The notes under the pieces were generated by a model. The model saw nothing but the letters and a program-made list of their open reading frames with translations. It was not told where the DNA came from and searched no databases. Source: Massilia sp. HP4 (lineage in GTDB: Bacteria; Pseudomonadota; Gammaproteobacteria; Burkholderiales; Burkholderiaceae_D). Taken from it: 64,000 nt of DNA. The stretch is from assembly GCF_005222695.1 (NCBI RefSeq), contig NZ_STGG01000047.1, positions 1-64,000 of the forward strand, given 5' to 3'. This document shows, piece by piece, positions 21,606-32,234 of this stretch (positions are counted from its first letter, which is position 1; each line of letters starts with the position of its first letter). Position numbers and translations under genes: made by a program.

Positions 21606-21909
21606 GGTTGCTTCCTCCTCAAGTGAAAAGACTTACCCCCAGGCCCAACAATTGCCGTGACCATGGGAAAAAGTCTAGAGATGCGCTCCCATCAAGTCGG
21701 TGCGGCAACTCACGTTGGATAGCGTTTTTGCATCGCTGTTCATCGCCGCTCCGATCGATCGCGCCTGCGACGGCCGGTTTGCGCGGGCAGTGCGTAACCG
21801 TGCGTCATCGAACAGAGCCGTACTGCGCATGGGCATATCGTGGCCTTTCATGGCGGCGCCGCCCGACAGCGCCTGACCACCCCAATTACCCGCATCGAAA
21901 GGAAACCTC
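21606..21909. other. Intergenic region between two divergent stress-type genes
   Basis: 304 bases with no credible ORF. The ends carry the ribosome sites of the flanking genes (AAAGGAAACCTC before 21910). I could not assign a promoter with confidence on either strand, and saw no dyad that stands out. Confidence 0.5.
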
Positions 21910-23232
21910 ATGAGCAGCTTCGACAGCAATCGCCAATCCCAGAACCAGCGCATGGTCACCGGCCTGTTCCCTGACCGTGCCAGCGCCGAGCGCGCCTACG
22001 GCACGGTGCACGACCGCGGCTATACCCGCGACGACGTCAACCTGTTGATGTCCGACTCCACCCGCACCACCCACTTCGCCGACAAGGATACGGAACTGGG
22101 CAGCAAGGCGGCAGAAGGCGCGGGCATCGGCGCCGGCATCGGCGGCACCATTGGCGCCGTGCTGGCTGGCATCGCTGCCGTGGGCACGACCCTGGTGCTG
22201 CCGGGCCTGGGCGTGGTCGTCGCCGGTCCATTGGCGGCGGCCCTGGCCGGCGCCGGCGCGGGCGGCATCACGGGCGGCCTGATCGGCGCCCTGATCGGCG
22301 CCGGCATCCCCGAGGAACGCGCGAAACACTATGAAGAAGGCATCAAGAACGGCGGCATCGTGATGGGCGTGCACACTCGCTCCGACGAAGACGCGGCCCA
22401 TATTCAAGAGAACTGGACCAAGCAGGGCGGCTCGCACGTGATCGGCGCTGGCCTCGGCATCGCGGGCGGCGCTGCGCTGGGCGCCACGGTTGGCACGGTG
22501 GCCGGTCCGATCGGCACCGTCACCGGCGCCGTGGTCGGCGGCGTGGCCGGCGGCATCGCGGGCAAGGGCGTGGGCGAAGTCGTCAATCCGAAGGCAGGCG
22601 ACGACCTGGCCGAGCACCACCTGGCCAAGGGCGTGGGCGCCGGCAGCGGCGCTGCCGCCGGTGCTGCGGTGGGCGCCGTGGGCGGCCCGATCGGGATGGC
22701 GGCGGGCGCCGTGGTCGGCGGCCTGGCTGGCGGCGCGGTTGGCCGTGGTGCGGGCGAAGTGGTCAATCCGAAGGCCGACGACGAACTGCATGACCACAAC
22801 CTGGCGCAGGGCGTGGGCGCCGGTGGCGGCGCCACCGCGGGCGCGATCATCGGCGCCGCGGCCGGCCCACTGGGCGTGGCGGCGGGCGCGGCGATCGGCG
22901 GCCTGGCGGGCGGCGCGGCCGGCAAGGGCGTCGGCCACATGGTCAATCCGCACGAGGAAAACGAGTACTGGCGCACCCAGTACCAGACCCAGCCTTATTA
23001 TTCGCCGGGCTACACCTATGACGACTACGCGCCGGCCTATGCGCTGGGCTACAACAGCTACGGCAAGTACGATGGCGGCTACGACGCCAACGAAGGCCAT
23101 CTGGCCGGCGAATGGGAACGTTCGAAAGGCAACTCGCGCCTGAAGTGGGAACAGGCCAAGGGCGCTACCCGCGCCGGCTGGCATCGCGTCGAGCGCGCGA
23201 TTCCGGGCGATTTCGACCGCGACGGCCGCTGA
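21910..23232 (+). CDS. Glycine-zipper protein with general-stress N-terminal domain and internal repeats
   Basis: 440 residues. Residues 10-55 (MVTGLFPDRASAERAYGTVH, followed by YTRDDVNLLMSD) resemble the general stress protein 17M-type domain. Then come a glycine-zipper block (about 75-135), a second short copy of the stress-domain end (GIVMGVHTRSDEDA) and three roughly 57-residue repeats (about 178-355), each a GxxxG-rich helical pair ending in VNPK/VNPH and a charged linker. The C-terminal part has a Tyr-rich stretch (380-405) and EWERSKGNSRLKWEQAKGA, reminiscent of CsbD-like helices. No signal peptide. Probably membrane-inserting or membrane-associated; function unknown. Good ribosome site AAAGGAAACCTC. 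Confidence 0.85.
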   Translation: MSSFDSNRQSQNQRMVTGLFPDRASAERAYGTVHDRGYTRDDVNLLMSDSTRTTHFADKDTELGSKAAEGAGIGAGIGGTIGAVLAGIAAVGTTLVLPGLGVVVAGPLAAALAGAGAGGITGGLIGALIGAGIPEERAKHYEEGIKNGGIVMGVHTRSDEDAAHIQENWTKQGGSHVIGAGLGIAGGAALGATVGTVAGPIGTVTGAVVGGVAGGIAGKGVGEVVNPKAGDDLAEHHLAKGVGAGSGAAAGAAVGAVGGPIGMAAGAVVGGLAGGAVGRGAGEVVNPKADDELHDHNLAQGVGAGGGATAGAIIGAAAGPLGVAAGAAIGGLAGGAAGKGVGHMVNPHEENEYWRTQYQTQPYYSPGYTYDDYAPAYALGYNSYGKYDGGYDANEGHLAGEWERSKGNSRLKWEQAKGATRAGWHRVERAIPGDFDRDGR

Positions 23233-23260
23233 TCGCACAGGTCTGTTTGACACGGGCATG

Positions 23261-23297
23261 AAAAAGCCCCGCCGGCTCGCGCCGGCGGGGCTTTTTT
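23261..23297. terminator. Bidirectional terminator between glycine-zipper and YceI genes
   Basis: AAAAAGCCCCGCCGGC pairs with GCCGGCGGGGCTTTTT around TCGC. The A and T runs on both sides let it serve both convergent genes. Confidence 0.88.
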
Positions 23298-23308
23298 GCG
23301 ACGGTCGA

Positions 23309-23878
23309 TCAGCGCTTGACGGCTTCGACCTGGATCGCCAGCTTCACTTCAGGCGAGAAGTTTGGCAGCGCGTAGTTGATGCCGAAGTCGCTGCGCTTGA
23401 AGGTGCCCACCACGTCGGCGCCGCAGGCTTCTTTTTTCAGCATCGGGTGCATGATGCACTTGAATTTGTTGATCTGCAGCGTCAGCGGCTTGGTCACGCC
23501 GTGCAGGGTCAGCTCGCCGTCGACCGAAGTCGGCACGTCGCCGGTGTACTTGATCGACTTTGACTTGAAGGTCGCGGTCGGGTACTTGGCGGCGTCGAAG
23601 ATGTCCGCGCCCTTGGCGTGCTCGTTCATCTTGTCGTGGCCGAAGTCGATGCTGTTGATGTCGACGGTGATGTCGAGCGAGCCGGTCCTGGCTTCGCGGT
23701 CGATGGTCACGCTGCCGCTCGACTTGTTGAACTTGCCGCGCCATACCGACAGGCCCATGTGGTCGGCCTCGAAGCTCGGGTAGGTGTGGTTCGGCTCGAT
23801 GTCATAGGTGACCGGAGCGGCGAAGGCGGTGCTGGCGGCGAGGGCGGCGGCGGCCGCGATCAGGTGCTTGATCTTCAT
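23309..23878 (-). CDS. YceI-family periplasmic lipid-binding protein
   Basis: 189 residues with signal peptide [20 protein letters not shown]. YceI lipocalin-like fold that binds isoprenoid chains: [18 protein letters not shown] at the start, [20 protein letters not shown], and the [11 protein letters not shown] strand. A pair of Cys ([13 protein letters not shown]) is present. It is the third gene of a b561-YceI-YceI cluster, 51 bases after the second. Ends before the shared terminator at 23261-23297. Confidence 0.9.
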   Translation of the reverse strand: MKIKHLIAAAAALAASTAFAAPVTYDIEPNHTYPSFEADHMGLSVWRGKFNKSSGSVTIDREARTGSLDITVDINSIDFGHDKMNEHAKGADIFDAAKYPTATFKSKSIKYTGDVPTSVDGELTLHGVTKPLTLQINKFKCIMHPMLKKEACGADVVGTFKRSDFGINYALPNFSPEVKLAIQVEAVKR

Positions 23879-23929
23879 GTAGTGATGTCCCTTGTAGGTG
23901 TGGTGGTGGTGAGGATGACTGTGCTGCGC

Positions 23930-24484
23930 TTATGGCGCCGCGGTGACGCGGAACTTGATGACGACTTCATCGGCGACCATGCTCGTGTCCTTCCACTCGC
24001 CTTCGCCGATATTGAAGGCCAGCCGCTTGATCGGCAGCTGACCCTCGAATACCTGTTTGCCGCCTTCGGCCTTGACCGCCAGCGGGAAGCTCACGTCCGC
24101 GGTCTTGCCCTTCATGGTGAGCTTGCCCGACACGGTCAGCTTGCCGGCGCCGGCCGGCGCAATGCTGGTCGAGACGAAGCTGGCCTTCGGGAATTGCGCC
24201 GAATTGAACCATTCCTTCTTGGCGACCTCTTTGTTGTACATCGGGTCGCCAATGTCGAAGCTGGCGGTATTGATCTCGACGCTGGCCTTCGAGGCGGCCG
24301 GCTTGGCCGCGTCGTAATCGATATTGGCGGTAAAGGTGCGGAACGGCGCCTCGACGGGCACGTTCATCTGCTTGAACACGGCCGAGACGCTGCTCTTGGC
24401 CGGATCGGTCTTGAGCGGGACGGCGACGGCGAGGGCGCTGGCGCCGGCCAGGGTCGCGACCAGCAATGCCTTCAATGGTTTCAT
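23930..24484 (-). CDS. YceI-family periplasmic protein (second copy)
   Basis: 184 residues, signal peptide MKPLKALLVATLAGASALAVA. YceI fold with SSVSAVFKQMNVPVEAPF, GDPMYNKEVAKKEWF, GKLTMKGKT and NIGEGEWKDTSMVADEV. It is clearly diverged from the neighbouring YceI, so this is an old duplication. Its ATG overlaps the cytochrome b561 stop (ATGA) and has GAAGGA upstream, so it is translationally coupled to it. The frame stays open far upstream, but that is a shadow of the b561 gene. Confidence 0.9.
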   Translation of the reverse strand: MKPLKALLVATLAGASALAVAVPLKTDPAKSSVSAVFKQMNVPVEAPFRTFTANIDYDAAKPAASKASVEINTASFDIGDPMYNKEVAKKEWFNSAQFPKASFVSTSIAPAGAGKLTVSGKLTMKGKTADVSFPLAVKAEGGKQVFEGQLPIKRLAFNIGEGEWKDTSMVADEVVIKFRVTAAP

Positions 24485-25029
24485 CGTTTTTCCTTCGGGG
24501 TAGGGATGGGTAGCATGCGCTGCATCACGCCGTCGCGGTCGACCAGCAGGTGCTTGAACGCGGCCAGCACGTGCAAGGCCACCAGGCCGGCCAGCAGCAT
24601 ATTGAGCCAGTAGTGCACGCCGCGCAGCACGGCCCTGAGTTCGGGATCGGGGCCGATCAGCACCGGCAGCGGGATCTCGCCGAAATACACGACCGGGAAG
24701 CCGGCCGCCAGGCTGAAGAAATACCCCGATAGCGGCACCGCAAACATCAGCACGTACAGCAGGATGTGCAGGCCGTGCGCGGCGCCGCGCTGCCAGGCCG
24801 GCATGGCGTCGGCATACTGCGGCGGGTGGTTGAACAAGCGCCACAAGAGGCGCAGCGCGGCCAGGGCGAGCACGGTGACGCCGGCCCATTTATGCCAGTT
24901 GGTGTAGCGGATCTTGGCCATGCTGATGCCCTGGATGTCGGTCATGACCAGGCCCAGCGTGAACGTACCGATGATGGCGATGGCGATCAGCCAGTGCAGC
25001 AGGATCGCGGGCATCGTATAGCGGCGCAT
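24481..25029 (-). CDS. Cytochrome b561
   Basis: 182 residues, four hydrophobic segments, diheme inner-membrane cytochrome. His residues expected to bind heme occur in AILLHWLIA (helix 1), NWHKWAGVTVL (helix 2) and GVHYWLNMLLAGLVALHV (helix 4). Such proteins exchange electrons with the quinone pool; the frequent pairing with YceI suggests a quinone- or isoprenoid-linked electron path. First gene of the three-gene operon. Confidence 0.92.
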   Translation of the reverse strand: MRRYTMPAILLHWLIAIAIIGTFTLGLVMTDIQGISMAKIRYTNWHKWAGVTVLALAALRLLWRLFNHPPQYADAMPAWQRGAAHGLHILLYVLMFAVPLSGYFFSLAAGFPVVYFGEIPLPVLIGPDPELRAVLRGVHYWLNMLLAGLVALHVLAAFKHLLVDRDGVMQRMLPIPTPKEKR

Positions 25030-25054
25030 GTTTGTCTTTAGGTAACTAGTACGA

Positions 25055-25066
25055 GTTAGAACTAAC
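25055..25066. promoter_or_regulatory. Candidate operator upstream of the b561-YceI operon
   Basis: The dyad GTTAGAACTAAC (5-base arms, 2-base centre) lies 26 bases before the b561 start, in an AT-rich stretch. On the minus strand a TATAGT about 5 bases further upstream could be a -10. The position fits a repressor site; the regulator is unknown. Confidence 0.4.
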
Positions 25067-25180
25067 CAACTATAGCAAAAAAGCGGTCACTGTGCTGTCG
25101 AGTGCGATTTTCCCGGTCAAACACTAGCACGGTCTTGTACGAGATGCACCATTCAGCGCGACAGAATGTAAAATCCGATC

Positions 25181-27136
25181 ATGAGCGCGTTTATCAGTTA
25201 TTGCTGCAGGAATCTTGTGTTGGCCTCGGGCGCAGCCGCCTGCCTGGTGCTGCCCGCCATCGCCGCGCCCGGCGGGCAGGCCGACCTGGCCGACCTGTCG
25301 ATCGAGGAGCTGGCCAATATCCAGGTGACCTCGGTCTCGAAGCGTCCCGAGCGCCTGCAGGATGCCCCGGCGGCGGTGTTCGTGATCACGGCCGACGACA
25401 TCCGCCGCTCGGGCGCCGATTCGCTGCCCGAGGCGCTGCGCCTGGCGCCCAACCTGCACGTGGCGCGCATCAACGGCTATGCCTATTCGATCAGCGCGCG
25501 CGGGCTCAATAGCGGCGGCAGCGCGCTGTCCAACAAATTGCTGGTGCTGGTCGACGGCCGCTCGGTCTACACGCCGCTGTTCTCGGGCGTGTTCTGGGAC
25601 GCGCAAGACGTGCTGCTCGAAGACGTCGAGCGCATCGAGGTGGTCAGCGGTCCGGGCGGCGTGCTGTGGGGCCTGAACGCGGTCAATGGCGTCATCAACA
25701 TCACCACCCGCTCCGCGCGCGACACACAGGGCGGCATGGTGGCGGCGCATGGCGCCAACGACGGCGACGCCGGCGCCGCCTTCCGCCAGGGCGGCACCAG
25801 CGCGGGCGGCGTCGCCTGGCGCGCCTTCGGCAAATATACGCGCCGGGCCGACAGCGACCGCGTCGAGGGCGGGAATATCGACGATGGCTATCGGCGCGCC
25901 ATGGCCGGCGTGCGCGCCGACTGGGAGCAGGGCAGCGACCGCTTCACGGTGCTGGGCAATGTCTACCAGGGCCGGCTCGACCAGCCGGCGCCGGGCGAGA
26001 TCGCCACGCCGGGCGGGCCGGACCGCTTCGGCCGCGTGCATTCGGATGGCGTCAACCTCACGGCGCGCTGGCAGCGCATGCTTGACGACGGCGGCAGCGT
26101 CGACGTCCAGGCCTATCTCGACCACACGCTGCGCGAGTCGCCGCCGCTGTTCACCGAGCGCCTGACCACTGCCGACCTGCAGTTCCAGCACACGCTGCCG
26201 GCGCAAGGCAGGCATGGCATCGTGTGGGGCGCCAACTACCGGCATTCGCGCGACCGGGTCGACAACAGTCCCTATGTCGCCTTCCTGCCGGCGCGCACCA
26301 CGCAGCGCTGGGGCAGCCTGTTCGTGCAAGATGAGATAACGCTGCGCGACGACTGGCGCCTGGTGCTTGGCGGACGGGCTGAGTACAACCACTACACGGG
26401 CACCGAGTTCCTGCCCAGCGCGCGGCTGTCGTGGCGGCTGTCACCCCAGCACGCGCTATGGGCGGGCATGGCGCGCACGGTGCGCGCGCCGTCGCGCCTG
26501 GACGTCGACGCCTGGGTGCCGGGCCAGCCGCCCTACATCCTGCAGGGCGGGCCGCAGGTACGCAGCGAAGTGGCGCGCGTCATCGAGCTCGGTTATCGCG
26601 GCCAGCCGGCGCCCACATTGTCGTATTCGGCCACGCTGTTCCACCACGACTACGAGCACCTGCGCACGCAAGAATTCGACCCGACCCGCAGCTACCTGCA
26701 GTTCGCCAGCCTGATGGAGGGCTATGGCAGCGGCATCGAGGCCTGGGGCAGCTGGCAGGCCATGCCGCGCTGGCGCCTGGCGGCCGGCTTCACGGCGCTG
26801 CGCCAGCGCCTGTACACCAAGCCGGGCAGCAACGACACAGGCAGCGTGCTGGCGGCGCGGCGCGATCCCACGCATACCTTGCAGCTGCGTTCGAGCTACA
26901 ACATCGACGATACGCGCGAGATCGACGTCAGCCTGCGCCGGGTGGGCGAGCTGGCCGCCGCCGGGGTGCCGTCGTACACGGCGCTCGACGCGCGCTTCGG
27001 CTGGCGCCTGCGGCCAGGGGTGGCGCTGTCGGTGTATGGCGAGAACCTGAACGGTGGGCACACCGAGTTCGGCACCGCGCTGTACCGCGCGCAGTTCGAG
27101 CGCCGGGTGGGCGTCAAGCTGAGGTGGGATTATTGA
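25181..27136 (+). CDS. TonB-dependent outer-membrane receptor
   Basis: 651 residues. N-terminal signal region (residues 1-29), then the motif DLSIEELANIQVTSVSKR found before the plug in one receptor branch, a plug domain (about 45-160; GLNAVNGVINITTRSA) and a 22-strand barrel ending GVKLRWDY. Energised uptake across the outer membrane; the substrate is not evident and no transport genes adjoin. No Fur-like site was seen in its upstream region, so an iron substrate should not be assumed. Only weak ribosome signals precede the ATG; no alternative start is better. Confidence 0.9.
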   Translation: MSAFISYCCRNLVLASGAAACLVLPAIAAPGGQADLADLSIEELANIQVTSVSKRPERLQDAPAAVFVITADDIRRSGADSLPEALRLAPNLHVARINGYAYSISARGLNSGGSALSNKLLVLVDGRSVYTPLFSGVFWDAQDVLLEDVERIEVVSGPGGVLWGLNAVNGVINITTRSARDTQGGMVAAHGANDGDAGAAFRQGGTSAGGVAWRAFGKYTRRADSDRVEGGNIDDGYRRAMAGVRADWEQGSDRFTVLGNVYQGRLDQPAPGEIATPGGPDRFGRVHSDGVNLTARWQRMLDDGGSVDVQAYLDHTLRESPPLFTERLTTADLQFQHTLPAQGRHGIVWGANYRHSRDRVDNSPYVAFLPARTTQRWGSLFVQDEITLRDDWRLVLGGRAEYNHYTGTEFLPSARLSWRLSPQHALWAGMARTVRAPSRLDVDAWVPGQPPYILQGGPQVRSEVARVIELGYRGQPAPTLSYSATLFHHDYEHLRTQEFDPTRSYLQFASLMEGYGSGIEAWGSWQAMPRWRLAAGFTALRQRLYTKPGSNDTGSVLAARRDPTHTLQLRSSYNIDDTREIDVSLRRVGELAAAGVPSYTALDARFGWRLRPGVALSVYGENLNGGHTEFGTALYRAQFERRVGVKLRWDY

Positions 27137-27140
27137 GGCG

Positions 27141-27163
27141 ATGCCGCCGGCGCGGCGGCATCG
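27141..27163. terminator. GC-rich hairpin between convergent receptor and purB genes
   Basis: GATGCCGCCG and CGGCGGCATC pair around GCG, five bases after the receptor stop. There is no clear T-run, so termination activity is uncertain. Confidence 0.4.
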
Positions 27164-27175
27164 TTCGATGCAGGC

Positions 27176-29323
<2,148 letters not shown>

Positions 29324-29327
<4 letters not shown>

Positions 29328-30268
29328 ACGGCACGCCGGGCATGTCCACCGCCGTGATTTTCGGCGAAGCGCTGGTCGACGATTTCCAGTCCGGGCAAGT
29401 CGTCGGCGGGGCGCCGTTCAACGTGGCGCGCCACCTGGCCGCCTTCATGGCGCCCGTGCTGGCCATCACCCGCATCGGCGACGACCAGGGCGGCCAACTG
29501 GTGCGCGCCGAGTTCGAGCGCTTCGCCATGAGCGAGGCCGGGCTGCAGCGCGACCCGCTGGAAGAAACCGGCCGGGTGCTGGTCGAGCGCGGCCCGCGCG
29601 GCCACCGCTTCACGATCCTGCCGAACCAGGCCTACGATTTCATCGACCGCGCCGCGGCCGTGGCGAGCGTGCAGGGCGTCGGCGCCGGCATCGTCTATTT
29701 CGGCATGCTGGCCCAGCGCAACGAGGTATCGCGCGGCGCGTTGAAGGCCGTGCTGGAGGCGAGCAGCGGCACGGCTGCGCGCTTCCTTGACCTGAACCTG
29801 CGCGAAGGCCAGTACGACGAGCGCGGCGTCACCCGCGCGCTGCAGGTGGCGAACATCGTCAAGGTCAACGAAGAAGAACTGCAGGCGCTGTTCGGCTGGC
29901 ACTTCCAGATCAAGCCCGACGATCCGGCGCTGTCGGCCGACGAGGTGCACGCCTCGTGCCAGGCCTTGCTCAAGATGTTCTCGCTCGACGCCCTGGTGGT
30001 CACGCTGGGGCATCGCGGCTCGGTGTATTTCGGCAGCGACGGCCGGGTGCTGACCCAGCGCGATCATCCCGCGCCGCCGTTCGTGATCGATACGGTGGGC
30101 GCGGGCGACGCCTTCGCGGCGATCTTCCTGCTGGGCCGCATGCGCGGCTGGCCGCTCGAGACGGCCTTGTCGCGTGCGAACGAATTCGCCGGCGCGATCT
30201 GCGCGATTCCCGGCGCGGTGCCGACCGATATGGGGTTCTACGACAAGTGGATGACGCGCTGGCGCTGA
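29324..30268 (+). CDS. PfkB-family carbohydrate kinase (fructokinase-like)
   Basis: 314 residues. Ribokinase fold: VIFGEALVDDF at the start, GGAPFNVARHLAAF (PfkB signature 1 region) and the catalytic DTVGAGDAFAA (signature 2, general-base Asp in GAGD). Phosphorylates a sugar at a primary hydroxyl with ATP; fructose is a guess from the FGEALVD start. The start overlaps the glutathione-transferase stop by four bases. A second in-frame ATG at 29342 (MSTAVIFGEALVD) could be the true start, because the family usually begins close to this motif. Confidence 0.87.
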
Positions 30269-30294
30269 GCGCAGCGCATGCGAGGGGGCAATGC

Positions 30295-30323
30295 AAAAGG
30301 GCCGGCGAAAGCCGGCCCTTTTT
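30295..30323. terminator. Bidirectional terminator between kinase and bfr
   Basis: AAAAGGGCCGGC pairs with GCCGGCCCTTTT around GAAA, and a fifth T follows. It serves the kinase on the plus strand and can serve bfr on the minus strand. Confidence 0.88.
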
Positions 30324-30337
30324 CAATCACGGAACGA

Positions 30338-30808
30338 TCACGGAGCGATCTGGCTCTGCAGGTAGTTCTGGATGCCGACCTTGACGATCAGGTCGAGCTG
30401 GGTTTCCAGCCATTCGATATGCTCTTCGGTGTCTTCCAGGATCATCAGGAACAGGTCGCGCGACACGTAGTCGGCAGCCGCTTCGCAGGCGGCGATGCCT
30501 TCCTTGACGGTCACTTGCGCGGCGCGTTCCAGCTTCAGGTCGCATTCCAGCATTTCCTGGGTCGATTCGCCGATCAGCAGCTTGTGCAGCGCCTGCAGGT
30601 TCGGCAGGCCGTCCAGCATCAGGATGCGGTCGATCAGCTTGTCGGCGTGCTTCATCTCGCCGATCGATTCTTCGTACTCTTTCTTGCCCAGTTTTTCCAG
30701 GCCCCAATGGCGGTACATGCGCGCATGCAGGAAATACTGATTAACTGCGGAGAGTTCATTGGTCAACTGTGCGTTCAGCAGACGGATGACGTTTTGATCG
30801 CCTTTCAT
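30338..30808 (-). CDS. bfr: Bacterioferritin
   Basis: 156 residues, usual size. A 24-subunit iron-storage shell with heme. All key residues are present: ferroxidase ligands Glu18, Glu51 and His54 at canonical numbers, heme ligand Met52, and the later Glu/His cluster in ILEDTEEHIEWLE. The start at 30808 (MKGDQNVIRLLN) is fixed by this numbering; a longer open frame adds 14 non-family residues. Upstream lies a 250-base AT-rich stretch with dyads, then the insertion sequence. Works with bfd (35184-35393), which helps release stored iron. Confidence 0.96.
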   Translation of the reverse strand: MKGDQNVIRLLNAQLTNELSAVNQYFLHARMYRHWGLEKLGKKEYEESIGEMKHADKLIDRILMLDGLPNLQALHKLLIGESTQEMLECDLKLERAAQVTVKEGIAACEAAADYVSRDLFLMILEDTEEHIEWLETQLDLIVKVGIQNYLQSQIAP

Positions 30809-30946
30809 TGGAGTGCCCTTGGTAATTTCGAATGGGCTCAATGATAGCAAACAAGCCGCCGTAATATGCCCTCAAAAGAGAGAAAAATGGCGAAAAAAGC
30901 GCATTAAATCGAAGAAAAAGCCACAAAATGGCGCGTAATAAAAACC

Positions 30947-31013
30947 GTTCTCACTCCATAGTGAAAACGCTTCTCGCTACCGAAAAAATGAAATGAAAGC
31001 GCTTCTCATTTCA
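30947..31013. promoter_or_regulatory. Dyad- and repeat-rich putative regulatory region
   Basis: Three elements within 67 bases. Dyad GTTCTCACT/AGTGAAAAC (30947-30968, 8 of 9 pairs). Direct repeat TGAAAnCGCTTCTC at 30962-30975 and 30994-31007, exactly 32 bases (three helix turns) apart. Perfect dyad TGAAATGA-9-TCATTTCA (30989-31013). The central CG flanked by AA/TT recalls LacI-family operators. It lies 139 bases before bfr and 45 bases from the IS edge, so it may regulate bfr or once have served mipA. Confidence 0.45.
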
Positions 31014-31057
31014 CCCCGCCGGACATTATCCCCAGCATGGTTTCATGCATAAAAAAA

Positions 31058-32126
31058 GGCGATGTCACCGTTACCTATGGATGAATCTGATCGCGACGCG
31101 CAGCAATTGCTCTACAGAAGTAACTCGCCCACCATCGAGCGCCCACAGCCAACCCAGGTAATTTGGCAGGCGCCATGACGCCACGCCATGAAAGCGAGCC
31201 AGCCACTCCTTGAACCGCCGATGATAGGCGTTCACGTTCTGCACGTGGATGGCGCCCTGGGTGCTTGCGCGCACCCGCTGGCCCGCCTGGAGATTGACGG
31301 CGTGATGGGCGATGCCGTGCTCGCGGGCGAAGGCGCGGTAGGCGGCGTTGGCGTCGGTGACCAGCAGCGCCTGGGGATCGAGCTTGGGAAACAGGTATTC
31401 GTTTAACTGGGATTTTGTCAAAGCGCCGCGGCCGGTGACGGCGTCGATGGTCTGCCCGCTACGGTCGCGTGCTACCAGGATGCAGTCGAGGTGGTGTGAG
31501 AGGCCGCGCAAGGCCGCCTTGCCGCCGCGCTTGCGCGGTTTGCGATCGAGCTTGCGTGAACCCTTTTGCGATTCGAGCAGGAAGGTCTCGTCTGCTTCGA
31601 CGATGCCTGTGAGTTGCTGCGGCCGGTCGTATTTGACCCAGTGAAGAAAACGGTGACGCCAGCGAAAGGTGGTGTTGCGGTGGACGCCGACCTGCCTGGC
31701 TGCGCTGCGCACGGTGCGCGAATCGAGTAGCGCAGTCAGGTAGTCTAGCCACTTGCCCTTGTGCCTGAGCCGCGCCAGTGGCGTGCCGGTCAGGTCGTTG
31801 AAGGTACGGCCACACTGGCAGCAACGGAACCGTTGCAAGTCATTGGCCTGCCCATGGCGATGGCAGCGCTCGCAGGCACAATCCGGGCAGCGGCGGCCTG
31901 GCGCGCGAATCTCGGCGATGAGCGCGATTACGCGGTCGAGCCCGGCTGCCGGATGCAGGGCGGCGAGCACCTGCAACCGCTGTGGCTGGTTCAAGGACGG
32001 CAGTTGCGCGAACAGCTTCATGAACTTGGGCGCTTTCACGATCCCCTCCCATGAGGGACACCAGGAGTTGGACCGCTGGGCAGCTCAACAGTTCAATACT
32101 CATCCATATTTAACGGTTACAGCGCC
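31058..32126 (-). mobile_element. IS1595-family insertion sequence, 1,069 bp, complete
   Basis: Terminal inverted repeats begin GGCGATGTCACCGTTA (left) and GGCGCTGTAACCGTTA (right, complement) and extend about 27 bases with 5 mismatches, through TATGGATGA on both sides. Flanking 8-mers are TAAAAAAA (31050-31057) and TTAAAAAA (32127-32134), a 7/8 match that fits the 8-bp target duplication of this family in an A-run. One transposase gene with an intact frame is inside. Confidence 0.85.
31071..32039 (-). CDS. IS1595-family (ISXO2-like) transposase
   Basis: 322 residues, uninterrupted. An N-terminal zinc ribbon with CPDC and CCQCGRTFNDLTGTPLARLR, a helix-turn-helix (SAARQVGVHRNTTFRWRHRF), then an RNase-H-like ISXO2 DDE domain with GIVEADETFL, VTDANAAY and the conserved HVQNVNAYHRRFKEWL near the end. 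Starts at GTG 32039 behind GGAGGGGATC; the ATG at 32021 is an alternative. The frame ends 13 bases inside the element edge. Probably still active or recently so. Confidence 0.92.
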   Translation of the reverse strand: MKAPKFMKLFAQLPSLNQPQRLQVLAALHPAAGLDRVIALIAEIRAPGRRCPDCACERCHRHGQANDLQRFRCCQCGRTFNDLTGTPLARLRHKGKWLDYLTALLDSRTVRSAARQVGVHRNTTFRWRHRFLHWVKYDRPQQLTGIVEADETFLLESQKGSRKLDRKPRKRGGKAALRGLSHHLDCILVARDRSGQTIDAVTGRGALTKSQLNEYLFPKLDPQALLVTDANAAYRAFAREHGIAHHAVNLQAGQRVRASTQGAIHVQNVNAYHRRFKEWLARFHGVASWRLPNYLGWLWALDGGRVTSVEQLLRVAIRFIHR

Positions 32127-32234
32127 TTAAAAAACCGTTAATCGTTGCCCGGTATGGTTCGCCCTGTCATGGTCCGCCATGGTACGCCTGCCGACCGCGG
32201 CCGGCGTAATCGCCACAGATTGTTTCTATCGCCG

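Noticed and set aside
30989-31013. A Fur box upstream of bfr
   Set aside because: The outer halves (AATGA and TCATT) recall one, but the GCGC centre does not fit Fur. Described as an unknown dyad instead.
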